A stretch of DNA of 64,000 nucleotides from Incurvaria masculella (Eukaryota; Arthropoda; Insecta; Lepidoptera; Incurvariidae): positions 13,640,001 to 13,704,000 of the forward strand of contig OX335655.1 in NCBI GenBank assembly GCA_946894095.1. Direction: 5' to 3'. Below the pieces are notes generated by a model. That model ran no database searches. It was not told the origin of the DNA and saw only the letters and a list, made by a program, of their open reading frames with translations. The position numbers and the translations under genes are program-made. This document shows, one piece after another, positions 22,129-32,926 of the stretch (its first letter is position 1; each line of letters begins with the position of its first letter).

Positions 22129-22210
22129 CGTGCATGAACGGGGCGGGAATTTGAACGAAGATCTCTGAGATGGAAAGCAATCCAATGCCCCTCAGCCACG
22201 ATCCCGCCAA
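22129..22210 (-). mobile_element. tRNA-derived SINE, head half (split)
   Basis: Continues the SINE at 20092-20346 after the foldback insertion: GTGCATGAACGGGGCGGG, then AATTTGAAC (box B region) and CAGCCACGATCCCGCC (box A side) on the minus strand. Confidence 0.65.
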
Positions 22211-23810
22211 CGACCAACCTAAGAACGCAATTGTATACACACAAACAAACAAAAAACGATTCACACATTGTTTATGTTTAAACACGTTTATGAACCGTAA
22301 TTATTCGTACGTCGCCGTCCAAACCATATTCCGTGTACCGAATACTCGTGTATAGTAAGTTTTTCGCTGTGTCTATTCGGATGCCGCGGAAATGTCTTCT
22401 TTGTGATGAATTCACGAGCAATAATTTAAATGTAAACATTTGCATTATTAATCACTAAACAAAATCACTACATAATGCACACCAGGGTTTTCGTCAAATA
22501 CAGCGCGCCGCAAAATTCAATTAATTTCGGACAAGCACAGTTTGTATTTTCAATGTTCTAGCTTTTGCGAACGTCGCCAATGTATTCCTTGAACTATTAA
22601 TTTACCTGTAGAACGAAATTTGGCTGTTTAATCAATCTACCTGGATATTTATTTGGTACTCGCAAATACCATTCTTAAAAGCGTGGGTTAGAAAAGCGGT
22701 TCTGACTTGGCTTGACCGGTCTAACCACAACTGAATTTTTTTTTTTAAGGATAAAGCTTCTATGGTCTCGTTACGGGCTCGGCCGTTTCGTTTCGTCACC
22801 GTCATCGTCGGTGAACGAGTCCATTTTAAAATCGGCCCGTTTATGTAGAAGTTCCGCTTCCCTCTTCCACCCTTATTTCATTCATTTATTTGAACTTACC
22901 ATTTAAAGTTACAACTTTTTTCGGCCCCTTGTCTAAAATTGTTTCACTATTTTGGTTATCTTTTGTAACTTGCTACAAGTAGTTCAAAAGTTAGAATATT
23001 TCCATCAAGTGCTCATATTCTTTTGGTAAATCGCAATTTAAATCACACATAATAAAATAAACGCATCTACAAACCGCTGGCCTTTGACATTGTCTCTTGA
23101 ATAGGCCAAAAGTTGGATGAATGAAAAAAATACGTTCATGCTTAGTTTAAAAGTTTAATACGGAGCGTAGCACTCTCTACAGGTCTAAGTGCAAGCTTTT
23201 AGTGCTATTTTCTTTTGAGCTTTCGAGAAAAAGCTAATAATTTACGATCCTTTTTCTTCAAACATCTGATTGTTGTCAGAAACTTTGTTTTCCATCTCTT
23301 AATGTTACTCTCCTTTACTCCGGGGCGGTCACTTTACATACATAATTTGTGTGTCTCCTCGCAAAGCACAATATTTTGTTTCGCTCCAAACAAATGACCA
23401 AAACTCTTTTTCCGCTCTGGACCTTAATTGTTGTATCGAAAAGAGATCTGCCATGTTCAACTGCAGATACATTGCTTAAATGTACTTTTAGTGAGTTGCA
23501 TTATTTTGTCATTTGTCATTAGTTCAGCTTATAGCTCGAAAATGGCCAACTATTACAGCTTGTAACTTTTAAAATATTGTAATTAATAAAATCAATAATA
23601 GAATTTGTTATTCATAAATAAGTTGAATTTGTATAACATTAAGATTTTTTTAAATATATCATATTTGAAGACTGGTCTTTTTTAAAACAAATACAAAAAC
23701 TCACAAAAAAATCGAATGCTTCATAACAGAGAGGGCATTCTGAGTCATGGGATGTTGACGTAATATGTATTTTTTGCTTAAAATAGCGTATCATATGGCG
23801 TACGCCAGGC
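22211..23810. other. No recognisable gene
   Basis: AT-rich with one CpG-containing patch at about 22765-22850. Frames at 22712-22906 and 23215-23397 have no recognisable motifs. Confidence 0.35.
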
Positions 23811-23814
23811 TCTC

Positions 23815-24010
23815 GTAGTGGTGCTCGACGACCACCACGGGCTTTCGAACTTTCACAAAGGCTGCCAAAACCATAGATAAGCAGATCGCGCTATGCTAGG
23901 GCGATGTCAAAAACAATGTCGGTCGGCCAGGTGCTTCTTCACACCATGTTTGAAGGACGCCACGTAGTACCTGGAGGAAATGCCTCGGTGCAATTTACTG
24001 ACCATGTAAA
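23815..24010. repeat. Dispersed repeat fragment, second copy
   Basis: Related to 16215-16460: CTTTCACAAAGGCTGC, GGCCAGGTGCTTCTTC, CACCATGTTTGAAGGAC, GGAAATGCCTCGGTGC. Probably retroelement-derived. Confidence 0.45.
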
Positions 24011-24927
24011 TAAAGTCAAATTTAATACCCAACTGGTGACAGTATTGCTTAACGCGACCCATGTAAGGTCCTCGACCCTCGCTCGAGCGAGTAAAGTTGT
24101 TTTTCATTTTAATTAAATTGGTAAAATTAATTAATAGCACGATTGTGACAGTCCGGCTAAGCTTTTAAGCATCAGACAGCAGAGCACATCTCGCCTCCCA
24201 ATACGCCCGGGGTACTAGAAAGAGTTGTAAATAATATGGAATACCTTTGGATGACAAATTTTCAGCCGTTCCTATTTTAAATATATTTTATGCAAGCTCA
24301 ATGTATCAATGTATTAATAAAGTAAGCTAGTAATAATGCTTAAAGTACGTTATGAATAAATTGCGTTATTTATATTGCCTATGATGACGTCACCTCTATA
24401 TTTATGGGCATGAAAGCAAAAAAACTAACTCGAACTTGAAAAAAAATAAGTGAAATAAAATAATAATTATTAGAACTAATTTAGTTGGCCTATCTAGATT
24501 CATAAAACTGCACAAGGTGAAAGGTATAAATGATACCTGAATTATTGTATCTGGTATCCTAAATACAGCCGTTATAAGGAAGTGATGGTCACGTTTTTCG
24601 AATTTCTTGGTTTTTACATGGAATCAAATTTGAAAACATATGTTCATAAAAAAACAAGCACAAAACATTATTTCGTGGCATAAATGCATGTGAGACTCTA
24701 TTCGAGCGTCTATTCCCGCCAGCTAGACTTGTCGGCTAAGTTCGGATCAAGGGTTGTCTTATTGGTTCACCGGAGCTGGAAATAAATAGGGTCTGGCCCG
24801 GTCAATGTACGCTGAAGCCATCAGCAATCCCGTCTGCAAACTTGAAGGCATGGACGCAGCTAACCAAAAAGCTGATAATTGTGTGGATAAATTGTGTGTG
24901 CGTGCTACTGCGAGGTCACAAAAAAAA
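24011..24927. other. No recognisable feature
   Basis: AT-rich. Small antiparallel frames near 24759-24987 overlap the start of the following repeat and show no motif. Confidence 0.3.
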
Positions 24928-25320
24928 CCGGCCAAGTGCGAGTTGGACTCGCACACGAAAGGTTCCATACCATCGTACAAGATTTAACACAAAAAATCAC
25001 GTTTTTGTATCGGGCCCACTTTAATTTTGATTATATTTTAAGTTCAGCTATTTATTGTTATAACGGCAAAAATAAATTGTTGTTTATTTGTTTATTGTTT
25101 ATTCATCATCAACAGGCAGCACACTGCACTCGGATTTGTCATATTTTATCATTATACATACTATGTGAAAATTTCAGCTGCCTACCTATTACGGTTCATG
25201 AGATACAGCCCTGTGACAGACGGTCGGACGAACGGACGGACGGACGGACGTAAGGACGGACTGACAGCGATGGCTTAGTAATAGGGTTCCGTTGGCACCC
25301 TTTGGGTACGGACCCTAAAA
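24928..25320 (+). repeat. GACG-microsatellite repeat, copy c
   Basis: Complete: CCGGCCAAGTGCGAGTTGG head, TATAACGGCAAAAATAAA, CAGCTGCCTACCTATTACGG, the CGGACG tract (about 25221-25258) and the terminal hairpin GGGTTCCGTTGG...GGGTACGGACCCTAA. Relative to the others it carries an extra segment at about 25078-25160 that is a piece of LINE family C 3' end in reverse (TTTATTGTTTATTCATCATC). Confidence 0.85.
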
Positions 25321-26339
25321 ACTAAAACCAACTAAGACAGATTGTTTTAATTGGAGATGGATCCTACCTAACCTAACCTAAACTATTGTCATGATATTAA
25401 TCCAACACACCTCAAGAGCTAACAGAAACGCTCGTGTTGACGCCTTTGAAATACGCAGGTTATGGCCCGATTGCAGGAAGAGACGGCTGGGTTAATCAAT
25501 GTTCAAACACGTCACTTTTATCGAAACGGAATTCGGAATTCGGATGCAAATTAAATTAGCAAAAATATATAAACGGCACATTTTGTTTGTAAAAGGCAGT
25601 AACCAAAATAATTTAGATTGATGTATAGATTTGCGCTCCCGGTTTCATTTTATTTTAAAAATTGGTTTAGCTAAATTTCTTCCGTAAAGGAACACTGTTT
25701 AAATGTAAAAAGTTTACCGAAACATCATTTTGGTACGTTTTATTTTTTCACTAAAACCAAATAGGCAGAAACAAAACTGTAATTATGAATTGAAAAATGC
25801 GTGCTTTTCGCTTATTAGTTAAAAACCTTAATATCTTCCAATCTCTACCATATTTTGCTTCCTAAGTGTTAGGCTTATTAGGAATCAAGATGACGCAGAA
25901 GACGTGGAATACATTCTATATTTCGAGGTTCTAATTTAATTTAAAACAATGGATAGGTATTCATTTGAGAATGTAATTTATATCAGCTTAATTCTTTTAC
26001 TGTGGTTATTTATGAGTAAAAGGAAACACGGAGCCAATACGTTCGTTCGTCCGTGTGTCTGTCATGACCTATTTTACCAATATAAAATATCATACATTTT
26101 GAACTATAAATGACTCACAGACAACGCTCAGCCTCTGGGCCTATACATTTAAAAGTTGGAGTAAATGTCCCTCGAGTACCCTAGAGGTTGCACTAAGGAG
26201 GGATTGTTGAAACTAAAACAGGTTAACAGGGGTGGCAAAGTTTGCATGGTGAAATCTTTTGTCTTTTATGCATTGTTAAACCATTCATTCGAATTCGATG
26301 AAATCTGGAAAAGGTTTTTCTAAACACATTCCACCTGGC
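25321..26339. other. No recognisable feature
   Basis: AT-rich; nothing supported. Confidence 0.3.
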
Positions 26340-26640
26340 TCATCTTCAAAACGAAATTAACCCGAGTGAAGTCGGGGGAACCTCAGCTAGACCATACTAA
26401 TATTATAAAAGAGAAAGTAACTCTGTCCGTCCGTTGCGATATAACGCCTAATTCAATTTTCATGAATTTCGGTATAGAGATAATCTGCACCTTGTAGAAG
26501 GACATATGCTACCTTTTGTGCCGAAAATTAAAGTCGAAGGAGATGAAAATATAACATCCAGTAAATAATTCAGCCCGACATCAATACAAAACGACAGTGA
26601 CCCGAGCAGATCCGGGTACCGCAGCCAGTAGGATATAAAT
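26340..26640. repeat. CCCGAGYGAAGYCGGG repeat fragments
   Basis: Two pieces, ACCCGAGTGAAGTCGGG (about 26360) and ACCCGAGCAGATCCGGGTACC (about 26600), flank a segment with AAGTAACTCTGTCCGTCCG. Related fragments: 36612-36657 and, reversed, 54174-54240. A common lepidopteran dispersed-repeat type, as far as I recall; no coding capacity. Confidence 0.45.
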
Positions 26641-26660
26641 GCATATGTTACCCTGAAATA

Positions 26661-27070
26661 TTTTTATATTTTATGCGACCTGACATGGATGGCTAACACC
26701 ACACAACTACCGTTATGATATTAGCCCAATACACCACATTCCCGAAGGAATTTGGTGCCATGCCAGGACCTTCCCTTTATGAGCAAGCTACATTGAACTG
26801 GATGGAAAACACGGACAATTTTTCATTACCGCTTCGACCATCTTTTCATCCAATGCGATGGTAACAACCCGGTCGGGCTTAAACCCTACCACCTAGCAGG
26901 GGAAGGGGACCTACAGTTTTACATGGATTCCGAACCATGGAGCAGCTCGCATTCGTGACGAAAATGCACTTATCTCACTCGGAAAGAGAAAGACAATGGT
27001 GCATGTCGGTATTGAACTCAGGCCTCTGGTACTCTAGGCCAGTCCCCGCGCCACTAGGCTACGAGCCGCT
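26661..27070 (-). mobile_element. tRNA-derived SINE, near full length
   Basis: On the minus strand: head AGCGGCTCGTAGCCTAGTGG with box A, box B GAGTTCAATACCGAC, body with GCTGCTCCATGG, GGTAGGGTTTAAGCCC, GGTCGAAGCGG, and tail TGGCATGGCACCAAATTCC...CCATCCATGTCAGG with an A/T-rich end. One of the two best copies for this family. Confidence 0.85.
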
Positions 27071-27204
27071 TTACCTGTCGGAACTACACCTGTCGAAACT
27101 ATAATTTATAATGTAATCAAGGGGGGCAATAATCTCGTATTGAATGCAAACTAATAGATTTAAAATTTTTGTTAATAATTTAGGTTATGGTGCTGTCACT
27201 ACAA

Positions 27205-27366
27205 CAAACAATAACAAATCGTTGTTATTAATATTATGTCTGCCTACAGAACCAATACGGTAAAAATAACTAAATAAGTAAATAAATAAATAAATAAATA
27301 AGTAAATAAATAAGAAAAACAGCTAATCTGTAGGCAGACATAATGTTAATAATTTAAGCTTAGTGC
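27205..27366. repeat. CTGTAGGCAGACATAAT inverted repeat with AAAT microsatellite
   Basis: TTATTAATATTATGTCTGCCTACAG at about 27226-27250 is mirrored by CTGTAGGCAGACATAATGTT at about 27329-27348, with an (AAAT)n tract in the loop (about 27270-27312). Related to 3285-3415. Confidence 0.55.
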
Positions 27367-27674
27367 AAAAATAGAAACGACACCATTTTTTTTTTAACTT
27401 CTGCAATGCCTTTTCCTCACAGAAGAGACAACGCCTCGCAGAAGCAGGAAACGAATTGAAGAAACACGGGCGGAATATTAACACTAGATCTGTGATAATG
27501 CCTCGAGTACTGACGCAATTAAGTTTTCTGTTAATATTCAAGGCACGATTAGAATTAGATAGACCGTTAAGAAGTAGAAAATTTAGGCTCTTTATAAATT
27601 GTGACATCATTATTTATTATACAATTTCGAAGGGTTTCAGAGAAAATTCAAGAGTATGAAGGATTAAAATATTT

Positions 27675-27837
27675 CGACACCATCTAACTGTAATTCCAAT
27701 AATAACAACCGTCTTGCAACGTTGAAATAGAGACGCAATACATAATTACCAATGAGAAATACTTTACCATAAATGAATGAATTTTAACTGTGCTAAAACA
27801 GTAAAAAGTTGCTCATGATTTGTTTCAGTGCACTACA
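27675..27837 (-). mobile_element. Family H internal-deletion derivative
   Basis: The left end (TAACTGTAATTCCAATAATAAC) is the reverse of the 3' end of H at 58005-58030. The right end (CTGTGCTAAAACAGTAAAAAGTTG...TTTCAGTG) is the reverse of the 5' end of H at 56782-56840. The middle is deleted, leaving about 160 bp. Confidence 0.6.
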
Positions 27838-28050
27838 TGGGTACTAGATGCCATGCCGGGACCTTACCTCGGGTACATTGAACTGTATGGAAAACATGGA
27901 CAATTTGCCGCTTCGACCATCGTTAATTCAACGCGTAGGTACCAATTCGGGCGGGATTAACCGTGCCACCCAATAAGTGAGGAGTAGCCTACAGTTTTAC
28001 GTGGAATCTGAACTACGATCAGCCTCGACGGTTGAAATCGGCCACTCATT
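27838..28050 (-). mobile_element. 5S-SINE, truncated and degenerate
   Basis: Minus-strand SINE body: GATGCCATGCCGGGACCTT, TGCCGCTTCGACCATCGTT, GGGCGGGATTAACC, TTACGTGGAATCTGAAC, ending CAGCCTCGACGGTTGAA at the 5S-head junction. The 5S part itself is missing. Its tail abuts the H derivative. Confidence 0.7.
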
Positions 28051-28230
28051 TAGAACCCCACCGCGCTCAGAGTTGCTTCACCAAGCTTATTGAACCGAAC
28101 CGAGCCGATGATGAGATCTTGGTTCTTCTCGCACTTGTGAACGGACTTCTTCCCCTTCCACGTATGAGTTTGTGTTTAGTTTCGTATTAAAAGGTGAAAT
28201 TAAAAGAATAAAACCTGTAGATAACTTATT

Positions 28231-28780
28231 TCAAGGTGGCCCAACCCGGCGGGCCTAACTCATTCGCGGGCACGGTACAAAACCGTGCTGTTGCGCTCTG
28301 GGACCTTCTCTGTTTCAAAGAATAAGAGAGGCTCCGTGATGCCGAAGATGCAACATGTCCACAAAAAAGACAATGTGCATAGTGTATGATTTGGTAAGAT
28401 TTACGAAAATTTTAATTTCAAAACGACTTATAGCTAAAAGTAAACCACGACCGCTGTAGTGAAAAAAGGAACAAAAACCAAATAGATTATAAATCTTGAT
28501 TAAATAACCTATGTCTGATGACTAATCTTTTTAAGATGTTCTTACTTTATCATCGCGTAATCCACCTCCAAAGTTATTGTATAAAACGCGCGAAATATGC
28601 GAACTTTCGGACCTTATAACTTAGAAACCAAACACAATTTTACAATGCCAATGGTCATCAGACATCTAGTTCGATCAAATAAAGCTAATTTGAACAAAAT
28701 TTTGGATCTCTGAAAAGAAATATGGGCGTGATCTTCTTTCCCCTTTTGTATGGGGAGATGAGCGGGATGGGCCACCTTAA
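28231..28780 (+). mobile_element. TTAA-flanked MITE, copy 3
   Basis: AAGGTGGCCCAACCCGGCGGG at the left, GGGATGGGCCACC then TTAA (28777-28780) at the right. The left flank reads TTTCAA rather than TTAA, so one base of the duplication has mutated. Confidence 0.8.
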
Positions 28781-29081
28781 AAGTATATAAAGCTTGGAAT
28801 ATATTCTGAAAGAAATTAATTCAAGTGAGAAAAGCATTATTACATACATATCTATTTTTCTTCTAACAAAATAATAACATAGTTTTCATCTCTACGAAGG
28901 TTTTTATGGACTTTCTCCAATAGTTGTTGTATACGAGGAAATACTAACACTTTTGTAACAATATTTATTGGTATTGTTTAAGCATCTTATATTACCTCGT
29001 GCGTCTAAGTTTACCGACAAGATGTAGTATAACAGAAGTAATTTATAATGGCGATGTCAGTGAGCTTCGGTCGAGGACAAC
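28781..29081. other. No recognisable feature
   Basis: AT-rich; nothing supported. Confidence 0.3.
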
Positions 29082-29316
29082 GCAGTAGGTATATTCTTGG
29101 GAGTCTGTGCTCAGGATTCAGGAATCTTTCTGCATACAAAAGTGCTTTTATAGTGGTTGTCAAAGATTTTCTTATCGTAAGACATCGAATCATTCAAATA
29201 TCGTGCTCGGGAATCTATCCGTTGAGAAAATCGCTTTGATGGCAAACGCTATACAATCGGGTTTCTCGACTGAAAGATTCCTGATTCATGAGTACGGAAT
29301 TCCAATAATAGATGAA
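29082..29316 (+). mobile_element. CAGCAGGYCTATTCC MITE, copy 3, degenerate
   Basis: GCAGTAGGTATATTCTTGGGA...TGCTCAGGATTCAGGAATC at the left and GATTCCTGATTCATGAGTAC...GGAATTCCAATAATAG at the right; the ends are eroded. Confidence 0.65.
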
Positions 29317-30020
29317 TAGACGATGGTCATGGTATATTTTTCGATACATTTTGTTAATTATTTATATTTTTTTAAACTTTAAATATAATCATCACATGAA
29401 ATGTAGCTTCCATAAAGAATTAATGATGCCAGGATCGCGGATTTATTTGAGCGGAATTACAAGTAGCTTAGCATAGATTTCGTGTAAAAAAGACGTCTAT
29501 CCTACCGTTATTAACTTATTTATTTACTGTTATAAACTTCCAATGGAAAGAGAAAATACCAAGCGTATTTCAACGAAGACATGTGGCTATCAACTGTGCT
29601 TAAATCAACAATTTTTTTTCAAAAAGAAGCATACATCACGGTATTTTCAAACTGCATATGTGTGCGTGCAGCTCACCTAAAATAAATATACATGCTCTCA
29701 AAGTTTTCGTAATACGTTACTTCAAAACGTTTGATGTAATATAAAATATTTACAACATTTTCACAACACTTTAAAAAAAAAGAAGGTACAGTTGCACATA
29801 CATGCATAGATATGTAGATGATGGAAGAAGTGGGCGGCCTATAAGGCCTCGGGGCTGTCGAGGCTACATGAAGATTGACGCGGGGTGTAAGAGGGGAGGG
29901 GGTGGACGCAGGAACGGAGTGACTTTGTCTAGCATGAGACAATGATCCGGGTGCCAGCCGGCTTAAGTTCGCATACAATATCCATGTGTTTTATTCTCGC
30001 TTATTCCTTACACGTGCTTT
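29317..30020. other. No recognisable feature
   Basis: AT-rich with a CpG-poor GA patch at about 29825-29960. A 101-residue minus-strand frame at 29673-29978 has a basic, proline/serine-rich start but no known motif. Confidence 0.3.
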
Positions 30021-30415
30021 AGCGGCTCGTAGCCTACTGGCGCGGGGACTGTTCTAGCGTACTAGAGGCCTGGGTTCAATTCCGACATGCACCACTTTCT
30101 TTCTCTTTCCGAGTTTGATAAGTGCATTTCGTCACGAATGCGAGCTGCTCCATGGTTCGGAATCCATGTAAAACTGTAGGTCCCCTTCCCCTACTAGTGG
30201 TAGGGTTTAAGCCCGCCCGGGTTGGTACCATCGCGTTGGATGAAAAGATGGTCGAAGCGGCAATGAAAAATTGTCCTTGTTTTCCATCCAGTTCGATGTA
30301 GCCGTTCTCACAAAGGCCTGGCATGGCACCTAATTCCTTCGGGAATGTGGTGTTTTGGGCTAATATCATACGGTAGTTGTGTGGTATTAGTCATCCATGT
30401 CAGGACGCATAAAAA
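30021..30415 (+). mobile_element. tRNA-derived SINE, near full length
   Basis: AGCGGCTCGTAGCCTACTGG (box A) at 30021, GGGTTCAATTCCGAC (box B) at about 30072, CACTTTCTTTCTCTTTCCGAG, GAGCTGCTCCATGGTTCGG, GGTAGGGTTTAAGCCCGCCC, GATGGTCGAAGCGGCAATGA, GGCCTGGCATGGCACCTAATT, and tail TTAGTCATCCATGTCAGGAC followed by an A-rich end. Best plus-strand reference copy. Confidence 0.9.
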
Positions 30416-31087
30416 CACATATGTGTTGCCATTACTACTCATACTAACTAAACATACAAACTAGGAAGATAAACAGCTCCGTTGAAGGATGCCAAAACAA
30501 TATAATTACGTAAGGCGAAACCCCCCCAAAAAGTTTCACCCAACACCGATGCCTAAGCGAAATACAAACATGTCTCAACTATAGCGTCGATGCGAGCTCA
30601 CCTAGAAAACCTAAAAGAAGAAAATTACACATTATAGATTTGAAAATTGTATTTACTCAATCCATGTAATTGAAATGACTTAAATTTCTCCAAATTATTC
30701 TGAAAATAAATTGTTCTTAATTATGCTAATAAATTAAATATCACAAAAACATAACCTACAATATTCTGTTATTTGTTTCAATCATCTTTAGATAAAATGT
30801 GTTGAACAAGGAGGAATAAAGTAAAACATGAATGGATATTTCTCGATTTACAAACCGTAGTCTACCCAAGCTGCCTTCGGAACTGAAAATTATGAGAATG
30901 ATTCGCAATTTGTGTCTTAAATCACGCTTAAATCAGTTCCGCAAATCCAGGCCTCATCAAACCTTTCCGATTCCATTAGACGTTCGGTGGGAGCCTGACG
31001 TCGGGTGGTGCCATTGAGTGTGTAAGGACGAGAGTGGACGTATAGCGCAGTTAAAGTGATTAGCCACGTTAAAGTGATTTACACCAC
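30416..31087. other. No recognisable feature
   Basis: AT-rich. The frame at 30832-31017 has no known motif. Confidence 0.3.
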
Positions 31088-31140
31088 ACTGAAAAAACAG
31101 TGAAACTAATTGTAATTCCGATGATAACAACCGCCTTGCA

Positions 31141-31216
31141 ACAGACGGAAGGACGGACGGACGGACGGACGCACAGACGGACGGGCGGACGGCGGAGGCT
31201 TAGTAAATAGGGTAGG
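31141..31216 (+). repeat. GACG-microsatellite repeat fragment, copy d
   Basis: Only the microsatellite core (GGACGGACGGACGGACGG and variants) and GGCGGAGGCTTAGTAAATAGGG remain. The head and final hairpin are missing. Confidence 0.7.
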
Positions 31217-31346
31217 GTAGGGTAAGTAAATTCCTTACTCTGAGTGAATACAGTTAACCTTCAATAATAATGTTCTTATTTTTAAACTGTGCGCCATAAC
31301 ATTTTTCTCTTACTGTTCCACTGTGTGAAAACTGTTTGGAGATTTA

Positions 31347-31514
31347 GGCTGAAATAAATAGTCGTAACAGAAACTAAGACTAACGAAAAGTAGTACTTTG
31401 TGACGTCACTTTGCATTACTTTGACATTTCGTCCATACAAAATGTGGCAAAGTGACGTCACAAAGTAATACTTTTCGTTAGTTTTAGTTTCTGTTACGAC
31501 TATTTATCTCAGCC
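31347..31514 (+). mobile_element. GGCTGA MITE with CRE palindromes, full length
   Basis: A 168-bp near-palindrome: left GGCTGAAATAAATAGTCG, right CGACTATTTATCTCAGCC, and two copies of the octamer TGACGTCA within GTGACGTCAC at about 31403 and 31454. The arms pair over about 70 bp. Flanked by TTA on the left and ATA on the right. No coding capacity. Confidence 0.85.
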
Positions 31515-31640
31515 ATAGATTTTTTTACTTCTTGCTTACGTTTTATGTTCAGTGACAAGGTACTGGCCAATCCGTACAAGTTACTGTACCTCATGAAACT
31601 GGACAACTTTGTGACTATCGGAATACAGTTGTTTTCACTG

Positions 31641-32212
31641 ATTAGTATAGATAGAATTTTTTTTTTCAGTGTACTACTAGCACGCCGGCACGCACTGTAT
31701 AGGATATTCTTTGCTGCCGGTCACCCCGGGTTCTGGTGCTGTTCTTACGTGTCGCTGGAACTCGTGAAAATAGTAACGGATAGTGATCGAATTCGTAAGC
31801 GAACTAACTAGCTGGCGATACCGTCGGTGTTTGTGTGTCACTAAAACTTGGCTACGCTACCGCTAAATGCCAGTTTCCGTCGCCACTGCAGTCCTTCCTT
31901 AATCGATGGGTGGTGCCTATCGACGAACTCATTCGATTAAACTTCAGATTACCCCATCCCATCCCCGCTCCACCACACGCCCCGTCTATTTGACAAATAA
32001 TTCTGGGTGTCGATGGAGCAGTGAATTTAATGTATTGTTGAAATCCATACAATCGACTTACATGCTTTAGGTTCTGAAACGTGGGATGTTTCGTGAATGG
32101 ACATTCCGAACGGAAACCATTTGCTGTTTTAGTACCTACGTCATTTGGTGTATAGTTCCAGAAGTGTTCTTTTGGACTGATATATCCAGGTATCACTTCT
32201 TCACTCAGGCTT
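31641..32212. other. Unrecognised; segment shared with 13570-13690
   Basis: 31710-31830 (GTGTCGCTGGAACTCG, GATCGAATTCGTAAGCGAAC) resembles 13570-13690. A 114-residue minus-strand frame at 31852-32196 shows no known domain. Confidence 0.35.
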
Positions 32213-32926
32213 CACTGAATAAAATTATGAGTAACTATTTATTGCATTAGCACAATTAAAATTCAGTCATTTACGGTAACGCATTTCTCATGACGGTAAG
32301 TATCTATTAATTAGCCAAAACAGTTAATATTAAACCGTTATTTTAACCCATTGAACAGTACCGCTTAGAAAAAGTAACACGTGTGACAGATCAGATGATT
32401 TTGAAATGGCTGATTGAGCATTCTGCTCGCATAGGTACAAATTACGCGGGCAACTGTCCAGTTTCAAGAGGTATAGGAATTTTAACATATTGGACAGTAC
32501 CTTTTCAATAAACATAAGACGTAAGTAAGAATGGAAAAAATAATAAAGATAGAAACAGTTTTCACACAGTTATGAAACAGTAAGGCTGAGATAAATAGTC
32601 GTAACAGAAACTAAGACTAACGAAAAGTAGTACTTTGTGACGTCAATTTGCATTACTTTGAGATTGCGTCCATACAAAATGTGTCAAAGTGACGTCACAA
32701 AGTACTACTTTCCGTTAGCCTTAGTTTCTGTTACGTCTATTTATATCAGCCTAAGAGAAACCAGTTATTGCACACAGTTATAAATAAAAGAGACAGTAAT
32801 AATTTAAGGCTAACAGTTTTCACTCAGTTATAGTACCCGATTTACTCAGTTGGCTCTATTTTAACGGTGTGAGACGGTTGTTTTTATAGGAATTACAGTT
32901 ATATTCACTGATTATTTTTTTCAGTG
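32213..32926 (+). mobile_element. Family H element, copy 1
   Basis: Starts CACTGAATAAAATTATGAG and ends TTATTTTTTTCAGTG, so the ends are short inverted CACTGAA repeats. Its non-coding interior matches 56782-58052: AAAACAGTTAATATTAAAC, CAGATCAGATGATTTTGAAA, TTGGCTCTATTTTAACGG, GGAATTACAGTT. It contains the CRE-palindrome MITE at 32584-32751. Confidence 0.7.
32581..32754 (+). mobile_element. GGCTGA MITE with CRE palindromes, with TAA duplication
   Basis: The element 32584-32751 is flanked by TAA on both sides (32581-32583, 32752-32754). The other H copy shows the uninserted sequence AAACAGTAAGAGAAAAC at about 57045-57060, which confirms a 3-bp TAA target duplication. A TWA duplication is typical of PIF/Harbinger-type elements; that assignment is inference. 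Confidence 0.9.

Larger units (their letters stand above)
20338..22137 (+). mobile_element. Foldback element (GGGGGAACGGCA family), copy 2, with nested LINE
   Basis: The element runs 20347-22128. The 9-bp flanks GGTGCATGA (20338-20346) and CGTGCATGA (22129-22137) match at 8 of 9 positions. Left arm 20347-20660 and right arm about 21826-22128 correspond to the arms of copy 1. Relative to copy 1 it carries about 240 extra bp (about 20663-20903) and a 5'-truncated LINE (20931-21814). The split SINE supplies an independent empty site that fixes the ends. Confidence 0.8.
31088..31640 (-). mobile_element. Family H copy with two insertions
   Basis: CACTGAAAAAACAGTG at 31088 and TGTAATTCCGATGATAACAAC match the reversed 3' end of H. 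The element is interrupted by a GACG-repeat piece (31141-31216) and by the CRE-palindrome MITE (31347-31514). It then continues as TTACGTTTTATGTTCAGTGA...GGTACTGGCC, matching reversed 32420-32530. The far end is indistinct. Confidence 0.55.
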
